Positions 8,386 through 17,046 of a stretch of DNA of 64,000 nucleotides are shown piece by piece; the first letter of the stretch is position 1, and every line of letters begins with the position of its first letter. Origin of the DNA: Bacteroidota bacterium (GTDB lineage: Bacteria > Bacteroidota > Bacteroidia > B-17B0 > Aurantibacillaceae); assembly GCA_013697245.1 (NCBI GenBank), contig JACCXH010000001.1, positions 182,009-246,008 on the forward strand, written 5' to 3'. The position numbers were made by a program, and so were the translations under genes. The notes below the pieces were generated by a model that saw only the letters and a program-made list of their open reading frames with translations, ran no database searches and was not told where the DNA came from.

Positions 8386-10713
8386 TTAATTTGATATTTT
8401 ACAAGCGAAGGCTAAAATATCATCAATTTGAGTCTCGTTGGATGTCAGCTCCTCAAAAACCTTTTGAAGGTTGTCTTTTTGCTGCGAAAGAGCTGCATGA
8501 TCATTTTGCCGGATAAAAGTTTCAAAACCTTTAAAGCCAAACTTAGATTTATTGGACTTGTATTTAAGTTGATCGTTCAAACCATCCGTTGTTAAGTAAA
8601 TGGTATCCAAATTTCCTAAAGGAATAGTATGTTCGGTAAATGTTCGAGCGTTGAGCAAATCTTTACCCAAATTAATTTTGTTGCCATTAAAAGTATTTAA
8701 ACCTGCCTTTTTGCTGGTGTAAAATAAATTTATTTTTGCGCCGCAAAAAGTAAACTCGTTTTTTGATCTGTCAATTACGCAAACCCCAATATCCATTCCT
8801 TCATTTAAGGTTTTAATATTTTGCTGCTTTCTTTTTAAGTAATTGTAGATCTCTTCGTTTACCAAATTTAATATTTCAGAGGCCTTGCTTATTTTATTCT
8901 GAATAATGATCCTGTTTAAGAATTCATTCGCAAATACGGTTAATAATGAGGCAGGCACGCCGTGCCCCGTGCAATCGCCAATTATCAAAAAGGTTTTTTG
9001 TTCAATGGCCTTTAACCATAAAAAATCGCCACTTAAAATTTCGCATGGCTTAAAGAACATAAAATGCTGCTTAAATGTCTTGGTTAACTCGGCTTCTGAA
9101 GGAAAAATAATGTACTGAATTTCCTGAGCCATTAAAATACTTTCGGTAATATTCTTATTCTTTACTTCGAGTTCTTTTTTTTGTTTTTCGGTTATTTCAT
9201 TTTGCAATTGAATAATATTTTTTTGTTTACGTGTTACCCTAAAACGGTTATAAAAAAAGATTAAAAATGCGCTTATGAGTGTCAGGCCAATAATTAGGGT
9301 GTACCGTAACATTTTTTGTTGCTTTATCTCTGAGTTTTGAAGGGCGATCTTTGTGGTAGAGATCTTTTTTTCTTCGGTATTCTTTATACTATCTGCCAGT
9401 AATTTTTTATCGAATTCGTATTTAAATTGTTTTTTAATCGCTTCGCGTTTATAACCATTGTTCAAAATACTATCTCGCGTAGCGTAATAGATATTGGTCA
9501 TTTCTAAAGCTTGTTTATATTGTTGCGTTCTTTCATAAATATTTTTAAGCAGTTCGGCCGCGTTCCTAATATCAATGGGTGTTCCTAATTCTTTAGCGAG
9601 TTCATAAGATCTTAAAGCGTTTTTAAGGGCTTTTGGCGTATCATTTAAAAGTAAATAAACTTCACCTAATTTTGTATGCGCATTGGCTTGCCCGTCTTTA
9701 ACGCCAATGGAAATGGCAAGTGCCAGGGACTTTTCAAAATAAGTAAGCGCCTCGTTGTATTTTTTTTTGTCTTTATAAACCACGCCAATGTTTGCATAGG
9801 CGGTTACCAATTCATTCTTATTACCGGATTCTAAACTTAAATTCAAACTTAAATTCAAATATTCTAAGGCATTTGTGGTATCCCTGCTTTTTAAATAGAT
9901 ATAACCTAAATTATTATAGGCATTACTTAAGATACTTTTGTACTTATATTTTTTTGCAATTGCTAAACTTTTTTCGCCAAATTCTTTTGCCTTTTGATAA
10001 TCTTCGATATCTAAATAATAAACACATAAATTGCCATATTGGTTAGCAATACTTTGTTGGTCTTTTAACTCTTCGCTTATTTTTAAACTTTTAAACATAT
10101 AATCGATCCCTTTTAAAATATCACCTTGGCTGCGATGGATCATACTAATGCCATTATAGGTTTGTGCAAGGCCCCTTTTATCGTTCGCCCGTTCATACAA
10201 TGCCATGCCCTGGTTAAACGCTTCCATCGACTTATTTATCTCTCCGATAAAGTATAAATTGGCGCCAATATTATTAAGCGTTGCGGCCATTTCTAATGTA
10301 TCATGGTTATCGCTTTGCGCTTTTAAAGCTTTTTCAAAAAAAGCAATGCCTTGCAGGTTATTGCCCTGACTGATCTCGTAAATACCCTGGCTATTGAGTG
10401 CCCTGCCGTAATAATTTAAAAGACTTTTTTTTGCTTTCGGCGGAAGATTGTTATTATTTATTTCTGAAACATTTGTTTTAAGCGAATTGGGCTTATCATT
10501 CTTAAAAATAGTTTCCGCGATAGCAAGCGCTTGTTTTGAATATAATGGAATATCGGTTTCATCACATACCTCTGACAAACGAGAATATAGCCGCAACTTT
10601 GTGCTATCTGTTTTCGCAAGCTTTAAACAATTTTTTAAAGAATCAAGTTCTCTATTCTGGGAGTGAATAAGAAGTGAGGACAAACAAAATAGCAGTATGT
10701 AAATACGTTTCAA
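8386..10713 (-). CDS. TPR sensor with membrane anchor and SpoIIE/PP2C phosphatase domain
   Basis: The 775 residues hold a signal peptide (about 1-18), about eight TPR units (about 100-430), a coiled coil, one membrane segment (LRYTLIIGLTLISAFLIFFY, about 469-488), a linker helix (ITESILMAQEIQYIIFPSE, about 523-541) and a SpoIIE phosphatase domain to the end. All metal-binding Asp motifs are present: SGDFLW, GDCTGHGVPAS, TTDGLND and DDIL. The enzyme should dephosphorylate a Ser/Thr-phosphorylated partner, such as an anti-sigma-factor antagonist, in response to a signal read by the periplasmic TPRs; the partner is unknown. This is the intact layout from which the TPR proteins at 41-52 kb and 59 kb appear to be truncated. 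Confidence 0.88.
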   Translation of the reverse strand: MKRIYILLFCLSSLLIHSQNRELDSLKNCLKLAKTDSTKLRLYSRLSEVCDETDIPLYSKQALAIAETIFKNDKPNSLKTNVSEINNNNLPPKAKKSLLNYYGRALNSQGIYEISQGNNLQGIAFFEKALKAQSDNHDTLEMAATLNNIGANLYFIGEINKSMEAFNQGMALYERANDKRGLAQTYNGISMIHRSQGDILKGIDYMFKSLKISEELKDQQSIANQYGNLCVYYLDIEDYQKAKEFGEKSLAIAKKYKYKSILSNAYNNLGYIYLKSRDTTNALEYLNLSLNLSLESGNKNELVTAYANIGVVYKDKKKYNEALTYFEKSLALAISIGVKDGQANAHTKLGEVYLLLNDTPKALKNALRSYELAKELGTPIDIRNAAELLKNIYERTQQYKQALEMTNIYYATRDSILNNGYKREAIKKQFKYEFDKKLLADSIKNTEEKKISTTKIALQNSEIKQQKMLRYTLIIGLTLISAFLIFFYNRFRVTRKQKNIIQLQNEITEKQKKELEVKNKNITESILMAQEIQYIIFPSEAELTKTFKQHFMFFKPCEILSGDFLWLKAIEQKTFLIIGDCTGHGVPASLLTVFANEFLNRIIIQNKISKASEILNLVNEEIYNYLKRKQQNIKTLNEGMDIGVCVIDRSKNEFTFCGAKINLFYTSKKAGLNTFNGNKINLGKDLLNARTFTEHTIPLGNLDTIYLTTDGLNDQLKYKSNKSKFGFKGFETFIRQNDHAALSQQKDNLQKVFEELTSNETQIDDILAFACKISN

Positions 10714-10921
10714 AGCTTTTTAAATCTATGAAAAAAACACAGAACGTCAAAATATAAATTTAATATTTTAGAATTCTTTAATATAAGACAAAGTTAACCT
10801 GATATTTGCCCTGTTACCTGATAAAAATTGAAGCGAAGCAAAAAATTAATGTATAAATTTGTATCAATGAATTATAAATTTGTTTAAAATTTTTAATTGA
10901 GAAAGGTAATTTGAAAAATAA

Positions 10922-12997
10922 ATGATTGATCAAAAAAACATAGAACTTCTTCAATTTGATAAGATAAAACAGCTTGTAAAGCAAAAGTGCTGTGGAAAAC
11001 AAGCAAAGCTACTGTGTGAAGAGATCTTTCCAAAACACTACTCAAAAGAGCTAATTGCTGATCTTGAGCAAACCAACGAAATTAAAGCGGTGTTAGCTGC
11101 CAATGGATTTTTTCCGGATGTAGAACACCAAGACATTATTGAACAATTAACGGTTTTAAATATTGAAGGCGCATTAGTACATGAATTACAACTACTAAAA
11201 GTTTTAAAGACCACTGGCGTAATTAATTCCTTATTACGATTTTTGAAAGGTAAAAGGGCTGTCATGCCGCATTTGTATGGGCTGGTTGAGAATGTGGAAG
11301 CCTGCGGCATAGTGGTAGATGAAATAGATCGCATTATTGATCATGAAGCGCTGGTAAAAAGTAACGCTTCAACAGAATTAAGCAGGGTCCGAAAACAGAT
11401 CATCGAAAAAAGAAAAGAAAGTGATAAACGTTTTTACAATCACGTGAACGATCTGCGCCGGCTTGGTTATTTGAGAGAGAATGAAGAGGGGTTTTTTAAC
11501 GGACGCCGTACTTTAGCAGTTTTGGTCGACTATAAAGCAGAGATTTCTGGGTTTGTGCATAGCAAAAGCGAAAGTGGCAAAACAATTTTTATAGAGCCGG
11601 GCGTTACCATTGCTATTAATAATGAAGTTGCTGAACTGGAGATAGATGAACAAAGAGAAATAAACAAGATCCTACGAGAACTATGCGCTTTAATAAAACC
11701 ATATATACCTGAACTCAGAAAAGGTTTTAATGTTTTAAGCATCATTGATTTTTTAAAAGCAAAAGCACTTTTTGCAGTAGACCTTAACGCTAATTTGCCC
11801 GAAATAAAAGAAGGTTTCGAGCTGAATATTATTTCTGCCTACCACCCTTTATTATTTTTGCAGAACAAAAAAAATGGCAGAAAAACAGTTCCGTTAACCC
11901 TTAAATTAAATTCTGAGAATAGGGTTTTGGTAATTAGTGGTCCAAATGCCGGCGGCAAAACCATCGCTTTAAAAACCATTGGTATTTTACAAATGATGTT
12001 GCAAAGCGGTTTACTTATACCGGTAAAAGAAAATAGCAGTTATTGTTTTTTTGAGAAAATATTAATTGATATTGGCGATACACAAAGTATAGAGAACGAA
12101 TTAAGTACGTATAGTGCAAAGTTAAAATCGATGACCTATATATTAAACGAGATGAGCGAAAGCACGCTTGTTTTAATGGATGAGTTTGGCAGTGGCACAG
12201 ATCCTGAATTAGGCAGCGCTATTGCAGAAGCTGTATTGGAAAGCATCGAAAATTCAAAGACCAAAGGCATTATTACATCGCACTTTAGTAATGTAAAATT
12301 ATTAGCCGAAAAATTACCCGGCACATTTAATGGTTGTATGTTGTTTGATATTGAGCATTTAGAACCAAAATATATTTTAAGTATTGGTGAGCCCGGAAGC
12401 AGTTATACTTTTGAGGTGGCAGAGCGGGTTGGTTTTCCAAAATTCATAATTGAACGCGCCAAACAAAAAGTAGATAAGGATAAATTAAAATTTAACCGTT
12501 TGCTGGCAGAGGTTCAAACTCAAAAAACAAAACTGGACGAACAACTGGAAAAAGTAGAACATGAAGAATTTCTAAAAAAAATAGCAAAAGAAAAATACCA
12601 TACGTTATTTGAGACCTGGCAGGATAAGATCATGCGCGAGCGTGATCGGAAAATAGAGTTGGCGCGACTGGCAGATTATGGACAAAAATATTTGCGTTTA
12701 ATGGACGACTGGAATAAAAAAGGCGACAGGAAACAAGTGATCAAACGTTTTATTGATGGAATTACCGCTGAGACAAAAAAGCAGGACGAATTAAGAAAAC
12801 AAAAAAAACTGGATAATTATTCTGAAAAGAAAATTGCGCATATTAAACCTAAATTAAAAGTTGGCAGCAAAGTAAAAATATTAAGCGGCACTGAAATTGG
12901 AGTGATCGAAGAAATAAAGAACGAAAAAGTATTTATTAAGTTCGGTTTAATGAAAATGACAGTAGGTATGGAGAACTTGGTGCTCGCGGAGAATTAA
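10922..12997 (+). CDS. MutS2-like ATPase lacking the Smr domain
   Basis: The 691-residue protein has the MutS2 order: a helical lever and clamp region (about 1-320), then the ABC-type ATPase with Walker A GPNAGGKT near residue 340, the STYSAKLKSM segment near 395 and Walker B LVLMDEFGSGTD near 416. A long coiled coil follows (about 520-630), and the end is a small beta domain (LKVGSKVKILSGTEIGVIEEI...). MutS2 proteins usually have a C-terminal Smr nuclease domain and about 780 residues; here the protein stops before it. In other bacteria MutS2 acts on branched DNA or on collided ribosomes. Without Smr a binding or ATPase role is more likely. Confidence 0.85.
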   Translation: MIDQKNIELLQFDKIKQLVKQKCCGKQAKLLCEEIFPKHYSKELIADLEQTNEIKAVLAANGFFPDVEHQDIIEQLTVLNIEGALVHELQLLKVLKTTGVINSLLRFLKGKRAVMPHLYGLVENVEACGIVVDEIDRIIDHEALVKSNASTELSRVRKQIIEKRKESDKRFYNHVNDLRRLGYLRENEEGFFNGRRTLAVLVDYKAEISGFVHSKSESGKTIFIEPGVTIAINNEVAELEIDEQREINKILRELCALIKPYIPELRKGFNVLSIIDFLKAKALFAVDLNANLPEIKEGFELNIISAYHPLLFLQNKKNGRKTVPLTLKLNSENRVLVISGPNAGGKTIALKTIGILQMMLQSGLLIPVKENSSYCFFEKILIDIGDTQSIENELSTYSAKLKSMTYILNEMSESTLVLMDEFGSGTDPELGSAIAEAVLESIENSKTKGIITSHFSNVKLLAEKLPGTFNGCMLFDIEHLEPKYILSIGEPGSSYTFEVAERVGFPKFIIERAKQKVDKDKLKFNRLLAEVQTQKTKLDEQLEKVEHEEFLKKIAKEKYHTLFETWQDKIMRERDRKIELARLADYGQKYLRLMDDWNKKGDRKQVIKRFIDGITAETKKQDELRKQKKLDNYSEKKIAHIKPKLKVGSKVKILSGTEIGVIEEIKNEKVFIKFGLMKMTVGMENLVLAEN

Positions 12998-13030
12998 CAA
13001 TAGAGTTATTGGTAGCTGAACTTTTCGAAG

Positions 13031-15892
13031 CTACTTCACCGCAAAATTACAGATCGTGTTATAAGGACAAAAAGCATGAATATCTTCATCATCCGTTTGC
13101 ACAAAGGGTTTATCAAGCGCAAAAATTGTTTCAATAAAATGCTTTAATTCATTTTCAAAATCAGTCAAAAATTCGTTGGTGAAAACAAATGGCTTTTTAT
13201 CCCTTGTTAAATATTTTGGTTCATCCAAAAAATTCTTGAAAGGAATAATGCAAGGATGCATTTGTTCAGGCGTGCAGAAACTATTTTTATATAAGAGCCA
13301 GGCATAAATAAACAATTGAAATTGTTTGTTATGATCAGTATTAGAAAATAATTCGGCAAAAGAAGTGAAGTCAAATTTATCAGAGCTTTTTAAAGAGCTT
13401 TTGTAATCAATAATCCTTGTTTTACCGGAATAAGAATCAATGCGGTCAATTTTCCCTTTTACATAAATGGTTGTTAATGCACCTTTTATTTCAACCTGTA
13501 TGGGTGCTGAAAATTCTTGCTCCAAATTCTTTAAGGTGATGAACTGGTTCTCTTTTTGCAGTTTATTTACTAAAGTAATATCGCTCTTAATTAATTTTTC
13601 TACATAAACCTTAATGACTTCTTTTTGTAAAAGCCCTTTGCCAACAATTTCGGGGTTATCAAAAAATGTAGTAAAGCTATTGTGAACAGTGCTTTCGGTT
13701 AATTTTAATTTTTCCCGCAGCTCTTCCGCATTTAAAATTTTACCGATATTTTCTTTAAATAAATTTTCTAAGCTTAAATGTAAAATAGAACCAAAGGTAT
13801 TTGCTTCGGCACTTTCTTCTACCTCTTTTGTTTCTTTAAGTTTAGCGCTATATCTAAAATAAAATTTTAAGGGACATTCCTTAAAGGTAATTAAGCCCGA
13901 AGGAGAAAGCGCGCCAAACTCATCGTTACTAACAGCCTTTAAATAAATGGGCGCTAAGATCTCATCATCCTTAATAATTGTAATTGTATTATCTAACTCT
14001 TTTGGAAATTCGGGATACAGCGCAACCTCTTCCGTAATTTTAATGTTCGGGTGCGTTATCTGCATTTCTAATTGCAGCTGTGTAACAAACCTGCTTTTTT
14101 CGCCCTTGCCAAACGTATCCGTCTCGCTATCGTAAGTAATTACAACATCGCTTGCCCTTTGTAGTAAACGGTAAAAGTGATAAGCGTAAATAGCATCTTT
14201 TTCTAAATATAACGGCAAACCAAAGGCACGTTTAAGATCGTTAGGGATAAATGAGTTAACTGTTTTTCCTGACGGTAAAACGCTTTCATTTACGTTCACC
14301 AAAATAATATGATCAAAGTCCAAGGTGCGTGTCTCTAATACGCCCATAATTTGTAATCCTCTTAAGGGCTCACCAATAAAGGGAGCAGAAGCATTGCCTA
14401 CCACCTGGTTAAACAATTGTTTTAAGGCAAGGATATCATTAAAGTGTGGATACTTTTGAAGGATCTCACTCAAGCGATTAAAATTCTTAATAATGATCTG
14501 CAAATATTCCAGCTCCAGACTTGATTGATTATTTTGAGGTTGTGCAATAAAGATCTCTTTAATATTTTGAAGTAAGATCAAAAACTGTTCGCATAAGGCA
14601 GGTACAGATCTTGCCGGCTGCAATAATTGCATAACCTCATTATCTGTAGTATTAAATAATTGAAATAAGATTTTTGACGAGATAAAAGAAATATTTCTTT
14701 CTGTAAGCTGATCAATTATTTTTGAAACAGACAACTCTTTATTTTTTTGCGTTAAATAAGTTGCAAAAATGGGTTGTCTTAAAAGTGCGATCAGATCTTT
14801 ATGATAAATTGTTTTATGCTGGCGGTTTTGTTTCGAGAAACTTATTTGCAACTGCAATAATTGTTCTATTAAACTGTATGTAGAAGTATAACGTAAAGGG
14901 TACTCCATAGTAATGTTTACATATTCTACAGCTGCCGGTAATTGCTGTAACACGGGCCATAACAATTTTTCGTTGGCTAAAACAATGGCAACCTTATCTA
15001 ACGGAACTTTATCATCAATGTATTTTTGAATAGTTTGTTTAATCACTTGCGCCTGGCCAATTTGTTTTGGAACCGAAATGATCTTTATTTCTTTTGCCTC
15101 GGTAAAATGATCTCCAATAAAAGAAGGCTGATGTTGTTGGAACAAATTAAAATTATTCCGTAAAAATAAACCGGCTTCCTGATTTTTATCTTTCAAGTAA
15201 TAATTATCAGCATCCCATAAAATATCTGCTTTTTTTTGAAGGTACAGTTTATTAAAAATGTTTAACTCAGCCGCATTTAAAGCATTGAAGCCACAAAAAA
15301 TAAGTTTATAAAATTGATGAGGGTAAGCGCTTTTATCAAAATTTAAAACAGCATGTTTGTATGCAAGACCCTGGTAAGCCCATTTTTTTGTAATTAAAAA
15401 ATTGCCAAAGTGTTTATAAATAGCGCCCAGGCTATTCATGAACTTTAAATAATTGCTTTGATACTCACTTAAGGTTTCTGCTCCAAGGCTCCAGTTCTCA
15501 AGTACTTTAATGTCTTTAAGGTTTTCGTATAGTTGTTCAGAATCTGCTAAATACCTGTCTATCTCATTAAAATCCTGCAAAATTAACTGGCCCCATTTGG
15601 CAAAGCTGTCAAAATTTTCGGCATTTGGACCATAACAAATTTTATAGCTATCGTATAAATAACACATAAGATCGATCTCTTCGAGTGTTTTTAGACCGCT
15701 TAATTCGCTTATCAATTCTTCTGCACTTATAATAGTTGGCAGCCAAATGGTTTTACCATAAGTTTGGGCCAAATAGTTCTTTAAAAAAAGCGCGCCACGT
15801 TTATTTGGTAAAATAATGCACAGTTGTTCTAAATTATCTTTGTAATTTTCGAAAACATATTCAGCAATTAATTTTAAAAAGGGCTTGGCCAT
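13031..15892 (-). CDS. AddB-like PD-(D/E)XK nuclease family protein
   Basis: This 953-residue protein resembles the AddB subunit of AddAB helicase-nucleases, which process double-strand ends for recombination. The N-terminal part is an inactivated helicase-like region (CIILPNKRGALFLKNYL near residue 26). The C-terminal nuclease shows GKIDRIDSYSGKTRIIDYKS near residue 817, with the Asp and the D-x-K pair. AddB holds a 4Fe-4S cluster with four Cys; here ECPLKFYF supplies one and the C-terminal FCPYNTIC supplies two, while the position expected for the other is His (HAFC). No addA is in view. Its start codon overlaps that of the divergent gene at 15891. Confidence 0.85.
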   Translation of the reverse strand: MAKPFLKLIAEYVFENYKDNLEQLCIILPNKRGALFLKNYLAQTYGKTIWLPTIISAEELISELSGLKTLEEIDLMCYLYDSYKICYGPNAENFDSFAKWGQLILQDFNEIDRYLADSEQLYENLKDIKVLENWSLGAETLSEYQSNYLKFMNSLGAIYKHFGNFLITKKWAYQGLAYKHAVLNFDKSAYPHQFYKLIFCGFNALNAAELNIFNKLYLQKKADILWDADNYYLKDKNQEAGLFLRNNFNLFQQHQPSFIGDHFTEAKEIKIISVPKQIGQAQVIKQTIQKYIDDKVPLDKVAIVLANEKLLWPVLQQLPAAVEYVNITMEYPLRYTSTYSLIEQLLQLQISFSKQNRQHKTIYHKDLIALLRQPIFATYLTQKNKELSVSKIIDQLTERNISFISSKILFQLFNTTDNEVMQLLQPARSVPALCEQFLILLQNIKEIFIAQPQNNQSSLELEYLQIIIKNFNRLSEILQKYPHFNDILALKQLFNQVVGNASAPFIGEPLRGLQIMGVLETRTLDFDHIILVNVNESVLPSGKTVNSFIPNDLKRAFGLPLYLEKDAIYAYHFYRLLQRASDVVITYDSETDTFGKGEKSRFVTQLQLEMQITHPNIKITEEVALYPEFPKELDNTITIIKDDEILAPIYLKAVSNDEFGALSPSGLITFKECPLKFYFRYSAKLKETKEVEESAEANTFGSILHLSLENLFKENIGKILNAEELREKLKLTESTVHNSFTTFFDNPEIVGKGLLQKEVIKVYVEKLIKSDITLVNKLQKENQFITLKNLEQEFSAPIQVEIKGALTTIYVKGKIDRIDSYSGKTRIIDYKSSLKSSDKFDFTSFAELFSNTDHNKQFQLFIYAWLLYKNSFCTPEQMHPCIIPFKNFLDEPKYLTRDKKPFVFTNEFLTDFENELKHFIETIFALDKPFVQTDDEDIHAFCPYNTICNFAVK

Positions 15893-16130
15893 GGATTTTA
15901 AAGATATAAACTTTCCGGTTTACCGTAAGTATAAAAATAATAAGAGTTATTTTAAAATTATACAACCAAATTTATTTGAAGAAATACAGCTAATTGGCAA
16001 CAAAAAAACAATTAAACAAATTGAGGCAAAACAATACCCCGAAATGCTCTTTATTCGCGACCTGGTATTTAATTATTCTGAAATGGCAGAAAAAATATCG
16101 GAAGCAGAGTTTCTAAAGATCAGGAATTAA
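15891..16130 (+). CDS. Conserved small protein of unknown function
   Basis: The 79-residue protein begins MDFKDINFPVYRKYKNNKSY and has no signal peptide or membrane segment. I believe close relatives occur next to AddB-like genes in other Bacteroidota, but no function is known. A TTG two codons upstream (15885) could also serve, but the ATG at 15891 is the better choice. This ATG and the ATG of the divergent AddB-like gene share two bases in CCATGG, so both genes must use leaderless mRNAs or leaders lying inside the other gene. Confidence 0.65.
   Translation: MDFKDINFPVYRKYKNNKSYFKIIQPNLFEEIQLIGNKKTIKQIEAKQYPEMLFIRDLVFNYSEMAEKISEAEFLKIRN
15899..15906 (-). promoter_or_regulatory. TATCTTTA box upstream of the AddB-like gene
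   Basis: TATCTTTA on the minus strand ends 6 nt before the ATG at 15892 and lies inside the coding sequence of the divergent small gene. It is one base away from TAnnTTTG. Confidence 0.4.
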
Positions 16131-16619
16131 TTATGATATTATTGTAGTTGTAAAAAAACCAAGCAACTATTACGATTTTAGGTAAATTTAAATAGATGGG
16201 ATTAAACCTTATTCAGTAAGCCCAACCAATTGCTAAACCGGATTCAGCAATTATTAAAACAGAGTAAAACAATTTTTTAGCAATTCAAAATATCTCTAAA
16301 AGGGCCTTGTGTTTTGTAAATGTCCTCTGCTAATTGGTAAAATGGTTGTTACAAGCTTAAAAGACTCTCGATAAGATAAAACAACCCTCCCAAACCTCAT
16401 ATAGTTTTTTACATTTTGAACGTTTAACGCAATAACATCCGTTTTTTAATAAAATCTTACATATGTCGGTTTTTCTTTAAAAAATAAGATAAATAAATTA
16501 AGAATATGATAAAGTTTTCATAACTTAGTATGATAAGAAAAATCAATTTATTTTTATAATTAATAAATTATTTGCCTTTTAAGTCGTTATTAATTTATAA
16601 TTGTTATAAACGTTTTATT
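16131..16619. other. Non-coding stretch, no gene seen
   Basis: About 490 bases of A+T-rich DNA lie between the small gene at 15891 and the secreted protein gene at 16620. I see no credible open frame, RNA gene or strong hairpin. It probably holds the promoter of the 16620-19965 pair, but no box matches the consensus well. Confidence 0.5.
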
Positions 16620-17027
16620 ATGAAGGGGTTAATTTTAGTTTTAATATTATTTATTTCATCGGATCTTTCATTCGGCAATAATCATTTTTCTTTTTTTTAT
16701 TCGAAGTCTTTGTCTCCCGGGGATACAAATGATATTATTGTTGGGATTAATGTTAGTGATAATGTCTCTGTTCAAAACATTAGAACTAAACTAGTTTCAG
16801 TTACCAATTTAACGGTAATGTGTTTTTGCAAAAATCTTGGAGTTTTTATAGTTAGGGGAGTAGGGCCAGATTATGGATCGAAGAGTGAGGTATTTCAAGC
16901 GTGCCAAAAAAGTATGAATGGCGGTTATGATTTGTTTCTAAAAACCGGAACAAACAAGGAAATTTTATCTCAATGTAATAGTTCAATAGACGATGATCCG
17001 GCTAAAATTAAAGAGTTATTAAGATAA
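16620..17027 (+). CDS. Secreted protein of unknown function
   Basis: The 135-residue protein starts at the ATG at 16620, which is followed at once by a signal peptide (MKGLILVLILFISSDLSFG). A TTG 48 bases upstream is in frame but would place basic and polar residues before the signal peptide. The mature part has three or four Cys and the segment NLTVMCFCKNLGVFIVRG near residue 70; I do not recognise a domain. It lies 19 bases before the T9SS cargo gene and is probably co-transcribed with it. Confidence 0.6.
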   Translation: MKGLILVLILFISSDLSFGNNHFSFFYSKSLSPGDTNDIIVGINVSDNVSVQNIRTKLVSVTNLTVMCFCKNLGVFIVRGVGPDYGSKSEVFQACQKSMNGGYDLFLKTGTNKEILSQCNSSIDDDPAKIKELLR

Positions 17028-17046
17028 TTTATAATATAGACCTATT

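Noticed and set aside
13012..13034. Terminator hairpin after the MutS2-like gene (GTAGCT/AGCTAC)
   Set aside because: The stem is only 6 bp, has no T-run, and overlaps the end of the convergent AddB-like gene.
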